Shown here: positions 1-12,055 of the stretch, one piece after another
Position numbering within the stretch: position 1 is the first letter of the stretch
How the letters are laid out: each line of letters opens with the position of its first letter
NCBI GenBank assembly: GCA_037176885.1
Contig: JAWWNJ010000016.1
Coordinates: forward strand, 372,001-436,000
DNA: 64,000 nt
Direction of reading: 5' to 3'
DNA from: Favolaschia claudopus
Taxonomy: Eukaryota > Basidiomycota > Agaricomycetes > Agaricales > Mycenaceae
The notes under the pieces: model-generated
Told to the model about the DNA's origin: nothing
The model's database searches: none
The model's input: only the letters and a program-made list of their open reading frames with translations
Program-made: the position numbers and the translations under genes

Positions 1-33
1 AACCTACTAGGCGGCTAATGGATCATCATGTAG

Positions 34-1119
34 TTTGATTACGGGAAGGCGCTGAAAAGCGCTCTGGGAGGCGGATTGAGCGGTGCTGCAGGTGAGTTGA
101 CAGCGCAGAAGTCCCAGGAAATAAGCCTTATATTTTTCAAAGCCATGGTCATACAAGTTCTGGCTCTGATGGTGGGCTAAATGTTCGTGCAATTCGTATC
201 TAATATTTCTCAGCCTCTGCGCACGGTCATGAACTACCAATACAGATACGGAACATCCTTCACTCAGGCCAGCAGCACACTCTACGCCGATGGAGGATAT
301 TCTCGCTACTATCAAGGCCTGTCCGCTGCCCTCATCCAAGGCCCCGTCTCTCGTTTCGGAGACACCTTCGCAAATGCAGGCATTCTCGCTTTACTAGACT
401 CTAACCCATACCTCAAGAACATGTGGTCGCCTTTCAAGACAATATTCGCTTCGCTAGCCGCTGCGTTATTTCGGATGATCCTCACACCCATAGACACCGT
501 AAAGACTACTCTACAAACGCAAGGGAAATCCGGCATGCGTATTCTCCGAAATCGAGTTCGGCTACTGGCTATTCTTGGTATCTGACATCCCAGCTGATTG
601 ACGCCTTGCAGGTAAGAATGTACGGCCTCGGTTCGCTATGGTACGGTGCATTCGCCACCGCAGCCGCAACATTCGCCGGTCATTATCCTGTTAGCCATTT
701 TGTTTCGTACCAAATTTCGCCTGTCTAATCGTTTCCAGTGGTTCGGCACACTCAACTTCCTTGAAGACACCCTTCCCGAAGCACATACACTCCTGCAAAA
801 ACTCCTCCGTCGAGCCTTCATCGGATTCTGCGCTTCAATCACCTCCGACACCATATCCAATTCCCTCCGCGTCGTGAAGACATACCGCCAGGTAAACGAG
901 ACTCGAATCGGGTACTTTGACGCTGCCCGAGCAGTCATTGCCACGGATGGCTTGATTGGGCTCTTCGGCCGTGGACTCAAGACTCGTATCCTGGCGAATG
1001 GGTTGCAGGGACTGCTTTTCACCGTTCTGTGGAAGTTCTTTGAGGATTTGTGCGTCTTTTTGCTACTAGGACTATCACAGTTCACCGATTTCACTTGCAG
1101 ATGGAAGAAATCGACGTAG
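34..1119 (+). CDS. Mitochondrial carrier family protein, 5' end outside window
   Basis: This is a member of the SLC25-type inner-membrane carrier family; the transported solute is not identifiable. Exons read by eye are 34-91, 143-171, 214-555, 612-689, 739-1049 and 1101-1119. The first visible exon begins after an acceptor, so the start codon lies upstream of the window. The exon at 214 carries the carrier signature PIDTVK (P-x-D-x-x-K) inside LTPIDTVKTTLQ, and GGGLSGAA and GLIGLFGRGLKTR mark the starts and ends of carrier repeats. The protein ends FEDLWKKST. The intron at 556-611 uses a weak gttcgg donor, a donor type seen in other genes here. Family assignment is firm; orthology is not resolved. 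Confidence 0.82.
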
Positions 1120-1208
1120 TCTCAAGTTGTAACATGTTTTTGACGCTGTGGTCTTTGTTTTGTTCTGGATAATTAGAAATTGAACGTTAGATTTTTAAAA
1201 CCAAATAG

Positions 1209-1238
1209 CGCGTCGGCCGCCGACGGCCCGCCGACGCG
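1209..1238. repeat. GC-rich inverted repeat between carrier and GH43 gene
   Basis: A 9-nt arm at 1209-1217 (cgcgtcggc) is matched by its reverse complement at 1230-1238, with a 12-nt GC-rich loop. It lies about 125 nt upstream of the GH43 start codon. It could be a paired regulatory site or a chance GC-rich palindrome. Confidence 0.4.
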
Positions 1239-1362
1239 GCGGCCCGTACCATCGGTCCAGCTGACGACAGTGACGATGGCCTCCGAGCTGATGCGATGAT
1301 TGGCGAGTAAATATAAGGCGCCGCTGAACGTTCCTTGAGGCGCGACGACGACCCTCTTCGTC

Positions 1363-3631
1363 ATGAACTTAAATGGCGTTCTAAACGCCATACTCGCCTT
1401 CGTCGTGTTGAACTTGTGTTTGTCTGGTCAGTTCCTCGTCCCTTCCTCATATTTACACGCAGATTGACTCGGAGGACAATCCACCCAGCACACGTTGAAG
1501 GGTTAATAAACCCCATACTCCCAGGATGGAATCCTGATCCAAGTATATTGCGAGTCGGATCGGATTATTTTATCGCAACCTCGACGTTTGAGTATTTCCC
1601 GGGTCATCCGATATATCATAGCAAGGGTGAAGCTGCTTAATCTCTAGATGCGTTGCAGGTTTCATTCATTGTGGCTGACTTTTAGATTTGGTGAATTGGA
1701 AACTCATTGGACATGGTTTGAACAGACCGTCGCAGTTGAGTTTGTTTGGAACTCCTACGGATGCTGGTGATTACTTTTGCCATACTGTTCAACTTCATTG
1801 TGTTCAGGGCGAAGATAGGAATTTGGGCCCCTTCATTGCGATACCACGCACCTACGAAGACATTCTATTTGGCATCGACGACAAGATATGCTTATACCGG
1901 TGAGCGCTCCAACTCTTAGTTCAAAAGGCAGGCCTAAGTAAAGAACGTTCCCAGCCGAATATCGTCTCTTTCCCAGGTCATTCTTCGTGACCACTCGAGA
2001 TATCTTTTCAAACAAATGGAGTGACCCTGTTTACTTTGGTATGCTTGCGATTTTTGTCACGGGTAATTTTCCCTGAAGCTCGCCGTTCTCCAGACGCGCT
2101 CGGCTACGATACTGATCTTTTCTGGGATACCAACGGCGACGTCTATGCAACATGGGCAGGAATCAACAATGCTGTGGATAAAATATACAGTGAACAGGCA
2201 CACTTTCAGGTGCCTTGAGACTTCTGTTCATTGGCAACTCGCAGGCATTTATCAAAATAAAATCGACATCAAGACGGGGAATTCTCTCACCGCAGCGCAG
2301 CTCATCTTTGAGGGAATTCTCCCCCATAATTCGAGTGCGAGGCCCGAGGGGCCGCATATCTACCATATCAATTCAACGTATTATCTGCTAATTGCCGAGG
2401 GTAGGTCCATTCATTTTGGACTCATTCGTCAACTTGAATTTAATCTGCTTTCAACTATAGGCGGCGCAGGCCCGGAACACCGCTCGACGATCCAGCGCGG
2501 CCCTTCGCCCTCCGGCCCTTGGGAAAACAACTCGAAAAATCCGATTCTATTCAACGGAGCTAACATGTCGCTTCCGGTACAAGATACGGGACATGCGGAT
2601 TTTGTTCAAGCGCCGGACGGTTCTTGGTGGGGCGTTGCGTTAGGTGTACGGCCCCAAGATGGTAACTTCAACCATCAACAACTCGGTTCGTTCGATGTAA
2701 GCCGCCTTGAGGAGTTGAATTTTAACTGTTGTCTAGGACGGGAAACCTTCCTCTTCCCGGTAACCTGGGAAGATGGCTGGCCCGTTTTCAATAATGGTCA
2801 ACCCATCAGTGAACATATCGAAGGCGTATTGGAGGATAAATCACCCACGTCGACCTACTTCAACCAATTCGTCTCTCACACGCTGGATCTTTCGTTCTAC
2901 TTCCTCCGTACGCCGTATAAAGCTTTCCATTCTTTGACGGCACGTCAGGGATTCTTGCGATTGAACGCCAACTCGTTCGCTCTCGGCGATAGAGACAACC
3001 CTGCGCTTCTTCTTCGCAAGCAGACCAGCTATGAAGAAACTTTTGAAACCCAACTTGATTTTGCGCCTCGGGATAATCTGACTGAGGCTGGAGTGACAAT
3101 ATTTTACAGCGACCAGCTGCATAATGACATTGGTGTTGTCGGGGATGGGAATGGCGGACGGATGATTGTGACGCGGATGAATGTTCAGGCTGTTCAAGGG
3201 GGTCCCTGGGCATTGACATACACCAACAGTACTGTTGCGACGGTAAGAATTCGCTTTCTATGCTTTTCTTGCGTTGCATCATTCTTCGATTGTCGTTATC
3301 ATAGGTCAACCATATTCCTCTCACTAGTCGAACTGGTCCCGTCAAGTTCCAGATCATTGGCAACAGCACGTCGTATTCCTTGGGATACGCTGAGGGAAAC
3401 AGCACGGAGTTCAGTTTCCCACTCATCATTGATGCGGTTCTATTGTCTGTTCCTCCTGTTGGGTGCGTGAAGGACAGGGTTTGTTATCGAAATCGTGTCT
3501 GAACTGAGAATTATTACAGCGGATTTTTCTTCAAAGGTGCTTCGTTTGGGTTATATAATACCGGGAACGGAAAGCCTAGTCTTGCACTGGCAGATTTTAA
3601 ATACTGGAAACAGACGCCGCAGTCCAAGTAA
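1363..3631 (+). CDS. Secreted glycoside hydrolase family 43 (beta-xylosidase / arabinofuranosidase type)
   Basis: The enzyme should hydrolyse xylan or arabinoxylan side groups outside the cell. Eleven exons (1363-1426, 1489-1626, 1686-1766, 1819-1899, 1955-2038, 2094-2189, 2245-2400, 2461-2685, 2737-3242, 3305-3462, 3520-3631) add to 1701 nt, 566 residues. A hydrophobic N-terminal signal segment ([20 protein letters not shown]) precedes the five-bladed propeller. All three GH43 acidic residues are recognisable: Asp in GWNPDPSIL, Asp in the YDTDLFWD segment, and Glu in [18 protein letters not shown] and [13 protein letters not shown] are further family landmarks. The C-terminal third resembles the concanavalin-like domain of GH43 xylosidases, ending [15 protein letters not shown]. 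The gene looks intact. The exact specificity cannot be told from sequence alone. Confidence 0.9.
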
Positions 3632-3979
3632 GCGCAGCCTGGTTTGAGCCTGGTTCGTAAATGTAATTGTACGAATTAGCCTACCACAGTTGTCGTCTCT
3701 CCGAGCAAACTCTCCCTCTCTGCGGAATAAAATCATTATCTTCCACGCATGCTGCATGCTAATTTCTCGACCAATTTGCCTGCCATTGCTTTGATTTTGG
3801 CGTTGAAAGGTTGAGGGACCAAAAAGGAAAGTGACTTGATCAATATCATCAGCGCTTGGAAATAATACGTATCAACAACCTGTTCCCCGTTTCTCTCTTC
3901 GCCGCCGTCTAGGACGTTCAGCGCGTCGTAACACCGTAACACTGACAACTCCGAGTCCACCGCTCTCTAGGCGCCGACT
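3632..3979. other. Intergenic: GH43 3' region and PRP46 promoter
   Basis: The stretch separates two genes transcribed in the same direction. No supported gene is seen in it. Confidence 0.5.
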
Positions 3980-5613
3980 ATGGCTACTGCTGCGCTTCCC
4001 CCGCTGGACTCTCTTTTCCGTCAAAGTGCCAAACGAACCCGGGATATCTTCGAGTCTTGTCCAGACGAGGGTTTGCGGGATGATGAGAAGAGGTAGGACG
4101 GATTTTTTTGGGGTTCTTGGATGGTACTCAACTCACAAATGCCGCAGTGCACGAATCCGTTTGTCTGTCAAAATCCGCGATGAGTACAGGGACTACAAGG
4201 ACCTTCCGCCAGCTCTCCTCTCGCAGCAGGGACCAGTGGGCCCCTCACGGCCCAAAGAGACGCGTAAAATGATAACCGCAGGACGTACGTGCATATATAT
4301 TGTTGAAGATGTAACCCATTCGTCTTGCAGCGTCAGCCCCAGCAGACAACAACACCTCGCGCATGATCGCTACCATCGACAATACGCCTGTAACACAACC
4401 CTCCACATTCCAATCTGCCTCCAAACTCTCACAAGCTCTTACACTGCACAAAACGACGCGGACGATAAAACCCACATATCATGCACCTTGGAAGCTTGTA
4501 CGAGTCATATCTGGACATTTAGGCTGGGTGCGGAGTGCTGCCGTCGAGCCTGGGAATCAATGGTTTGCAACTGGTGCTGGCGACCGTGTAATAAAGATCT
4601 GGGACCTGGCGTCGGGCGAACTCAAGCTCTCGTTAACCGGCCATATATCGACCGTGCGAGGGCTCGCAGTCTCTCCCCGTCATCCCTATCTATTCTCATG
4701 TGGTGAAGACAAGGTCAGCTTACGCTCCTCGCGGTAATGTCTCTCACTGAATGCGCTCGAACTTAGATGGTACGCTGCTGGGATCTGGAAGCCAACAAGA
4801 TAATAAGACACTATCATGGCCATCTCTCCGGCGTATACTGTTTGTCCCTACACCCCACTCTCGATGTCCTCGTAACTGCCGGCCGCGACGCCTCTGCCCG
4901 CGTTTGGGACATGCGCACCAAAGCCCAAATTCACGTCCTTTCCGGACACACTGCTACCGTCGCCGATGTAAAGTGCCAGGAATCTGAGCCACAGGTCATC
5001 ACCGGCAGCATGGACTCTACAGTCCGGTGCGTCTCCGTCTCATTCGTCCATTGATGTCCGATTTACTCCACCACAGACTCTGGGATCTCGCCGCAGGCAA
5101 AACGCGCGTAACCCTCACACACCACAAAAAATCCGTCCGAGCACTCGCTATCCACCCGACAGAGTACTCCTTCGCGTCGGGCTCCGCCGGCGGCAACAAC
5201 ATCAAAAAATGGAAATGCCCCGACGGCAATTTTGTTTTCAATTTCAGCGGGCATAACGCTATCGTCAATACGCTTTCCGTCAACGCTGAGGGTGTTTTCT
5301 TTTCTGGCGGTGCGTCCTCTTCTTATTTTCGTATCCTGCTCTCATTTCGTCGACGCCTACTCTCCACAGCCGACAACGGGTCGCTCAGCTTCTGGGACTA
5401 CAACACCGGCACGCCGTTCCAGAATATGGAAGACGTGCCGCAGCCGGGGTCGCTCGAATCGGAGTCGGGCGTATTTTGCTCTACATTCGATATGACTGGG
5501 ACAAGGTTAATCACCGGCGGTGCGGATAAGACGATCAAGGTGGGCATTATTTCCTCCGTGCCGAAGAGAAAGCTGACCACCTTACTTAGATTTATGCCGA
5601 GCAATCGCAATAG
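3980..5613 (+). CDS. PRP46: Pre-mRNA-splicing factor PRP46 / PLRG1 (WD40)
   Basis: PRP46 is a core WD40 subunit of the Prp19-associated (NTC) complex of the spliceosome and acts in the nucleus. Seven exons (3980-4092, 4148-4284, 4331-4713, 4767-5026, 5077-5309, 5370-5539, 5590-5613) add to 1320 nt, 439 residues. The N-terminus ([20 protein letters not shown]) is followed by a variable linker and a WD40 propeller. Very conserved PLRG1 blocks are present: [52 protein letters not shown] and [22 protein letters not shown]. The last exon is 24 nt and encodes IYAEQSQ, so this ortholog lacks the long charged tail of some relatives. It is convergent with the following minus-strand gene, about 300 nt apart. 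Confidence 0.95.
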
Positions 5614-5916
5614 TTGTTGTTGTAACATTATAATTGTAGGATCGATCGTTCCTCTAAATCCGGTGTCCGCCTGCATTTGTTGGAAGGTTCATATGACATA
5701 CGCTGCAAAGTCCAGGTGGTGTGATGGTTTACAGCTGATAGTGTGCATGATACAGGAAGAAGATACAGCGGCGGTGGCGACAACAGAGATACAAGGTACC
5801 CATGCAAAGGAAAACCAGAATAGAAAGGAAAAGAAAGATCGCTACAAGAAGGAATTACAAGAAGAGCCAAATCCACTCAATTTCCAGGCAAGATCAAGGC
5901 AAATGCATAGCGAGAA
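5614..5916. other. Convergent 3' intergenic space
   Basis: The space lies between the stop codons of PRP46 (+) and the Med25-like gene (-). A plus-strand open frame crosses it, but its composition is that of untranslated sequence opposite the neighbouring gene. I see no gene. Confidence 0.5.
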
Positions 5917-8227
5917 TCATCCGGCCCAACCCGTCAACGAAGACGAAGACGAAGCGGCGAAGCCAGAATAAAATTTAGCCTTTCGCGTGGCGTCTGCAGG
6001 GCTGGACGACGAGTGTCTGCTTTGGCCAGGGTTGGTGGGGTGAGGCGATTGGTGTTGCATGCTGTTAAAGGGGTCTACAGTCAATGTCATCCGAGGGTCA
6101 TCGAACGAGCGGGTGGAGGTGGGAGAGGGGTTATGCATGAATGATGGGGGAAAGATCGCCAAGGACGAGGATCCGGAGGGCGCGTGCAGCCTCGGCGACG
6201 CGGCTGCAACGGAGGCGAGCATGTCCATCTGCGTCGTGGGGAGAGCGAGACATCGGGACGGTGCGGGCGCGTGGATGTGTGTTGTTGTCGGCGTCGAAGC
6301 GGGTGCTGGTGCGGCCATATCTGGGGGGAAGCCATGACCAAAGCTAGTCTGATCACGATTGTCGATCGGGTAGTCTTCGTACGAACCAGGGTGGGCGTCG
6401 AAGCCCAGTTCGTGCGATGGCGGTGTGAAGTCGGTGGCAGCCTGTGCTGCATACGCAAAGGCAGACGAGCTGCTGCCAGCGCCGAAAGACGCTCCGGCGG
6501 CAGTGAAACCGGGGGATTCCGACATGATGAGTTCGCATGGTGTAGGGATACTTTGGAATGGCGAGGAAAATCTCGTTTCGTGAGGAGGCGACGACTGAGG
6601 GTCGACGGAGGGGTAAGAAGCGTACTCTGGCGGTAACGAACTTGCGTACGCGTACGCAGAATTTGGCGAGCTGTATGGGTTATTGACCCAACCGTAGTCG
6701 AACGCGGGGGGGGACCATCGAATGGTCCGCGCCGAGGGCAAGCGCGTGAGCATGGTGGTAAGTTTCCGACGGGGCGGGAAGGTGATCATGGGCGATGGGG
6801 GAGGCCGGTGATGATAGCGCTGAGGAGTGGTAAGGCGAGCCATAGTCCTCTATGGGGGTCGCCATCTGCTGCTGCTGCTGCCAATGAGATTGAGATGGCC
6901 CGGCAGAGTATGGGTCCACAAGGCGCTGAACGTGAGGCCGGGAGCTGAAGGCACGATCTGCTCGCAAGTTTGACCGCGATCTACTGCTCTTTCTCAAGCC
7001 GGGTGGAGGGCTCATATCTGTTAATGATGCCGAGGAGGACTGCCTCGTGAGTTTGCGGTACGGTTCGCGGATTCGCGCGGCGGGCTCGTCTAGAATGAAG
7101 GGAGCGCGGGCGGGCTTGGAGCCGTACGCTCGCTTCTTTGTGAGCCCGTGTACTTGTTGCAGTTGGGCGACTATACTGGGAGATTGAGGCGGCGTGTCTT
7201 CGAGCACTTTGGTGGTGTAGACGTCGGAAGCGACGATGTCTTTAGGTGCTTTTGACGCGGAATACGGTTGCTGCTTTGTTTGATCAGGTGTCGGGAAACG
7301 GACGCCTGGGATCTGGGATGCGACACACCTTTGCCTCTGGCGCTATTTGAACTGAAGGAAAGAGCAAGTTCAATATTGCGACACCTGTTGAGGGGTGGAT
7401 CAAGCACTTACACGAATCGGGATACGACTGGAGGGCCGTTACACGGAAAATCAAGGCGGTCGAGTATTTCTGCAGCCACAAAGGTTCTTCGGTGCGTTGC
7501 TGCCACTTTAGCTACAGAGATCTTGAGAGGCGGCTAATGACAGGAGAACAATATTCATACCGTTTGCTCGAAGAGCAGCGGCAGGCGTCCAGATCGCAAG
7601 TCCGAGGTAAGAGCCAGGTGCAAGTATACATCTTCCTGGGGATTTTATTCCTCATCGTCAAACGTCGAAGTGGAGATGACGAAAATTCGTACCTCTGTGA
7701 AGAGCCGGACGAGTTCATTCCATGGATGATCATTGTCGAATCCCAAGTCTTGTGGAGGGGTCGCGGCAACGACGACTAGATGGCGGGCCTGAGAGGTCGG
7801 AATGAACGACAAGTACTTTTGAACATCCGTCAGCGGGAGAGATGAGCGAGTGGTTTCCAAGCCGAACCTCGATACCGGCCTGAATCTGCGAGACGGACAG
7901 TCGGTTATCAGGATCGTAATTAAATTGGCATTCAGACAAGGCGGCCTCGAGGCTGTTGTATTGCTTGACAGCGGAAGTGCCATAGTCCTCAAAGGTAGGA
8001 CGACTCGGCGAGACGAATATGTTGGCCTGCCAATGAAAGGTTGGTTTGAAAGGTTCACCAGAAACGATGGAGACAAGTCTCACTGAGTCAACGGCTTGAG
8101 CGCCACTTAGCTGCTCGACGAGTCTGAGCAAGTAACAATCTCGTATTTCAGCCCAATACGGAATGAGCGCGGAGGAATTTTCAATCATGAACAGAAAGTT
8201 TTGTGGCGACGGTTCGGACAAAGACAT
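5917..8227 (-). CDS. Med25-like VWA-domain protein with a frame break at a G8 run
   Basis: The N-terminal about 200 residues resemble the von Willebrand factor A domain of Mediator subunit 25: [19 protein letters not shown] near the start, then [13 protein letters not shown] and the [14 protein letters not shown] block. Exons are 7868-8227, 7693-7815, 7561-7635, 7412-7511, a 23-nt exon 7329-7351, and a long exon from 7270. The first five add to 681 nt in frame. The rest is low-complexity (Ser, Pro, His, Tyr, Gln). The frame is open to about 6706, where eight G (plus strand, 6706-6713) shift it; the continuation in the next frame is open to 5917 and has the same composition. With seven bases at that run the protein would be 677 residues. 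A non-consensus intron is the alternative. The Med25 assignment rests on a remembered family pattern only. Confidence 0.6.
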
Positions 8228-9376
8228 CTTTCTTTGTCTTTGTGCCACCGAGGTTGCAGAAACGGTGGCGCTTGCGGTCGTGCTGCTTGATGAGGGATAA
8301 CAAGATCAGAGCTAACTATGGCTCAGGAAGCACACCCAAATTGTTTTTAAGATGCCCGACGTACCCGAACTCTTCTATTTGCGGTTCCGTTGAGTGAAAA
8401 CTGGGAAATTTGTGGGCTGGGAGCCAGTCAGATAGGCGTCGAGCGGTTGGTACTGGACAAGGGCTCGTTCAGCTACGTAACGCTTGGACACTGCGATGCT
8501 GCGAAGGATATTACGGGAGGATGGCAATTATTAGTCGGTAAAGACGAACCTTACTTCTGAAGAGGGCCTCGCCTCGGGGATGGCAGCGAAGAGTGGGGAG
8601 CAGATTGGTAGCAGACAAAAGAAGGATCAACCGACTGTGCACGCGAAAAGGAAGAATAAATCCACGTGTGGGGGCACGGGGCAATGGATAAGATCATCTT
8701 TGCTACAGTGCCCCCAAAAAGAGAAACGATAAAGGGAATCTAAACGCCGAGTGAGCCCCGAAAAAAAATTGTCTTTTTGTGTATGTTATCACAAAGACAA
8801 TCTTGGTGACCCTTGGCAGGCAGTAGCGCTGAGATCGGCAGATGCTGGGAGCGGTCCGGCAATTGCAATCGTGGCCCACCTTTTTTCAATTGAATTTACC
8901 TACCGGTACCGCGGCGAAGAGTCGGTTCGAACTGTATGAAAGGACTGTGTCTGATCGATATTAACGGCCTGGGAAACAGGCAGGAGTCTTGACCATCTCT
9001 GAAGGAATCGAACTGATCTTGAACACCATTTTGCAATGCGGAGACGAAAGGCCCGGATCCGGAGGTTCAGAGTGCCAACTGGTAGAGTAGTGATTGGACG
9101 TAGAAGCATCGAGGACTAATCAGGAGCAGAGGAGCGGTGTTTTTAGGACTGCTTGTTCGATACACCGCGTTCTTCGAAGACGACCTTCAATGAATATGAC
9201 TGCAAAAGGAAACAGTGTTCGACCATCAGCGGCAATCCACGGCCGACCGCCAAACATACGCAAACTCGGGTTGAAATTTATGTTCAACTACCGATTACAG
9301 TGGATTACAGAGTGAAAACAAAGAATCTGCATGAATCAAGTCGAGAATTGGCGTTTTACTACTGGTTCGAAGCACA
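8228..9376. other. Intergenic, about 1.1 kb
   Basis: The stretch holds the promoter of the Med25-like gene and the 3' region of the alpha/beta hydrolase. Short open frames on both strands have no recognisable motif or consistent splice structure. No gene is called. Confidence 0.5.
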
Positions 9377-10480
9377 TCAAGGCGAAATACGAGCAACCCA
9401 CGACAGCACTTCCTTTCTGAACCTGTCCGGTTTGCTATAAATCCGAGATGAGCGGTCTGGTCAAACGCCGGAGAAAGTAATTTTGTTCGTACCTGAGCCA
9501 AATAAAATGCTCCGCGTCCTCTACATCCACCACGGTTAAATTCCCCCAGCCCTCAATGGCTTTCAAAACCGCCTCCTTAACAATAATACGATCCTTCGCT
9601 CCATGAATATCCAACATCGGCAACCCGCCCTCCCTCCCCGCCTTCAAAAGCCCACTCTCATCCTGCGTCCTTGCCAGCAAACGCATCGTGACCCCACGCG
9701 GCTGAACCATAGAGTTTCCGAGGCATGCAAGATAATAATCGTATGGAAGTGCGTCGTGTGTAAGCTCTGCGAAGGCAATGGCGTTAGTTTGGTATTGGTC
9801 CACGTCGGTAGTTTGCATTAGCGCGGGGAGCGTGACGAGGCACGCGGGGGAGCCAACTTGTGCGAGAGTCGGGCCCATGTACGGGAGAGCGGCAACGTAA
9901 ATGACGCCGGAGATGTATGACGGTGGGTGGAAAGATAGGATATCCGTGATCATCGTCGCTAGAAAAATCAGGGCGAAAGTGGAGGTAAATGTAAGTAAGC
10001 AGGGGTGGACCGCGTTACGAATTTTGCAGATGGCGTACCTCCGAGACTCCTGCGTTTCGAAAGATGGGGATGAGGCGCGGGCACGGATCGGGGATAACAG
10101 AAAGTTAATTTCTATGGACTCACCATCCCAACACAAAGGGTTTGTCCAATTTGTAAGCTTGAACGACAGCGTCAAAATCTTCGGCCAGGCGCTTGCTTTC
10201 CCAAGACGCCTCGTCCGTCGGCTTGCTGCTCCGTCCGTGACCACGAATGTCGTACCGAACCTGGTTAACATCTCGTTTCAATATTGTTTGCGGAATTCCT
10301 GCTCGTACTAACCAAATATGCCTGCTCGATCCATCGCGGATCGCTGAAGATGGCATTGAACGCCATCGAATTCATAGAAAATCCGTGGATGAAGACGATT
10401 GCGCGCTTTGTTGCGTCACCTACTGCTTCAGCCCAGATATCTGTACCGTCTGCCGATTTCAAAAGCTGGCCAGACGACAT
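9377..10480 (-). CDS. Alpha/beta hydrolase fold protein
   Basis: This is a serine hydrolase or related enzyme of unknown substrate. Exons on the minus strand are 10313-10480, 10124-10260, 10039-10049, 9493-9958 and 9377-9434, totalling 840 nt, 279 residues. FIHGF forms the oxyanion region and GWSLGA holds the nucleophile Ser. DIHGAKD is the acid region (Asp) and DAEHFIWL contains the catalytic His. The nucleophile elbow is encoded across an 11-nt exon. The start is the ATG at 10480, shortly before GQLLKSADGTDIWAE; there is no signal peptide, so it is probably cytosolic. The terminal 58-nt exon restores the usual C-terminal helix (KPDRFRKEVLSWV). Confidence 0.85.
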
Positions 10481-11584
10481 GTCGAACAAAGTGGATTGAA
10501 ATGGTGGGTCCTGGATTGTGGGTGCACTGAAGAGCGGGAAGTTATTTGTAAGCGCGAGTCGAAGTCTGATAGGCGAGAAAAAACGTGTTGAGTGAGATGG
10601 ACACTGGTGAGATTAAGCAACGCGGCGCGCGGTTGCAGGTGAGACTGTGTTCAGTGGTCGAGGCGCGGAAATGACCAAGGGCCACAGTTTAGGGACCTAC
10701 CTGCCGAGGACCAGAGATACGGTCCACCCTGCAGCTAGGACTCGACGTCGGACGACGCGACTCGAATTTGAACAATTTTAAAGAGAAAGGCGAATGACTG
10801 AGTTCAAGGCAGAGGGTATCCGGTTGCTGTGTTGGCAGGAGAATTTCAAAGAAAGCGAAGATGACCTTTGGGTGGGTTATTGTATGTGAAGTGCACCCAC
10901 GGCATAAAATGTTGAAGCAGAAGCTCCCTGGAATTCCGAAAAAGACATAGAACACCGGTCAGGGAAGCTGATGCAGGCAGGAATGTGTCTTCTAAATTCT
11001 TTTTTCTTCTCTTCGGCACTGTTCAGGTTCATAACATGGACTCGATTTTGGGTTTTTTCAGAGGTAATTGTGGTCAATTAACCTCGAGACTTGGCGCACG
11101 TCCACCTTGAAGCTTCATGACACTCTTGGGAACCAATTGCCAGGAACTCTTGGGAAAGTCGAACGAGGCCGCGAAAATCGAGAGAAAGAAGGCCGCCTGT
11201 GTGGATCTATACTGAATAGCTCCGCAAATCGCACCATAATCACACGATGCACTTGCAAAGCCAGCTTATCGACAGAGACTGCTGGTTACGGTCAAAGCAA
11301 AGAAAGAGCGGCGGTGACGTCACCGTCGCGTCGCGTTATGATGGCACGTGTATTTGATGTCTGATGTCACGGTTGGAGCTCGAATTGCCTATCTTGCTCC
11401 GCTTCCACAACGTTCCAGCAGCTAATTCTGGAAACACAGTGTTCAGAGACTGGACCATGCTGTGTATAATATATCACTATCACTATCACCAAACAGGTAC
11501 GGGCAGTAAGGTCCGCAAACTCCCCGATGACTCCACTACACTCGATGAGCGCAACTCTTCCGTCATAATTGAACCCTGCCACGC
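10481..11584. other. Intergenic, about 1.1 kb
   Basis: The stretch lies between a gene leaving on minus and one leaving on plus, so it is a divergent promoter region. Only short motif-free open frames are present. Confidence 0.5.
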
Positions 11585-11592
11585 TATAAAAG
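11585..11592 (+). promoter_or_regulatory. TATA box of the small membrane-protein gene
   Basis: The sequence tataaaag stands about 108 nt before the start codon at 11700. It is followed by a C/A-rich leader without other ATG codons near the start. This is a clean TATA context of the kind seen on strongly induced genes. Confidence 0.55.
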
Positions 11593-11699
11593 CCAATGGA
11601 TCGGTCCGTCTCAACTCACAAAACGAACTAGTCCCCCCTTCACATACCAATCACAACCCTAACAACCCTCTAACGCTTTCAACGAACTAAATCATCATC

Positions 11700-12055
11700 A
11701 TGGTGAGTTCCAATGCGATCTCGGTCCCTTCATTCTCTCATTATTTTTTTGCCTGCAGGGTTCCATCTTCAGCGCAATCGGACGTGGCATTAACGCTATC
11801 ATCTCCGCAATCGCCAATGTCATCATGACCATCGTATCCGTTATAACAACTGTGCGTCCACTTGCGCTTTCTTCAAACACCATCTTGCCTTTTGCTCAAT
11901 CTCGAATGTAAATCTAGATCATTGTAACGATATTCGATGTCATCCTTGACATTCTCTGCTGCCGCTGCTTCGGATCGAGGCGGAGTGGCTCGAGGTACTC
12001 CCGCCGTCGGTCGCGGAGAGGAGGTGTCGGGCGCGGAGGTGCCGCGACGTACTAG
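11700..12055 (+). CDS. Small membrane protein with basic Gly/Arg tail
   Basis: The predicted protein has 77 residues from three exons: 11700-11702 (only the ATG), 11759-11851 and 11918-12055, 234 nt in total. It begins MGSIFSAIGRGINAIISAIA and continues with a long hydrophobic stretch rich in Ile, Val and Thr that could span the membrane once or twice. A Cys cluster (CCRC) follows, then a basic Arg/Ser/Gly tail. It matches a short-protein family I know only as hypothetical in Agaricomycetes; the function is unknown. Gly2 and Cys residues near the membrane could be lipidated, which is inference. The first intron starts directly after the start codon. Confidence 0.75.

Noticed and set aside
5629..5971. 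Plus-strand extension after PRP46 rich in Lys/Glu that looks like a protein tail
   Set aside because: PRP46 ends cleanly at 5613 after splicing (IYAEQSQ); the later frame lies in the convergent 3' region and partly opposite the Med25-like gene.
6059..6636. Overlapping plus-strand open frames of up to 150 codons
   Set aside because: They are antisense shadows of the GC-rich low-complexity C-terminal region of the Med25-like gene.
8990..9030. Possible tRNA B-box (agttcgattcc on the minus strand)
   Set aside because: No matching A-box and no T-arm or acceptor stem could be folded around it.
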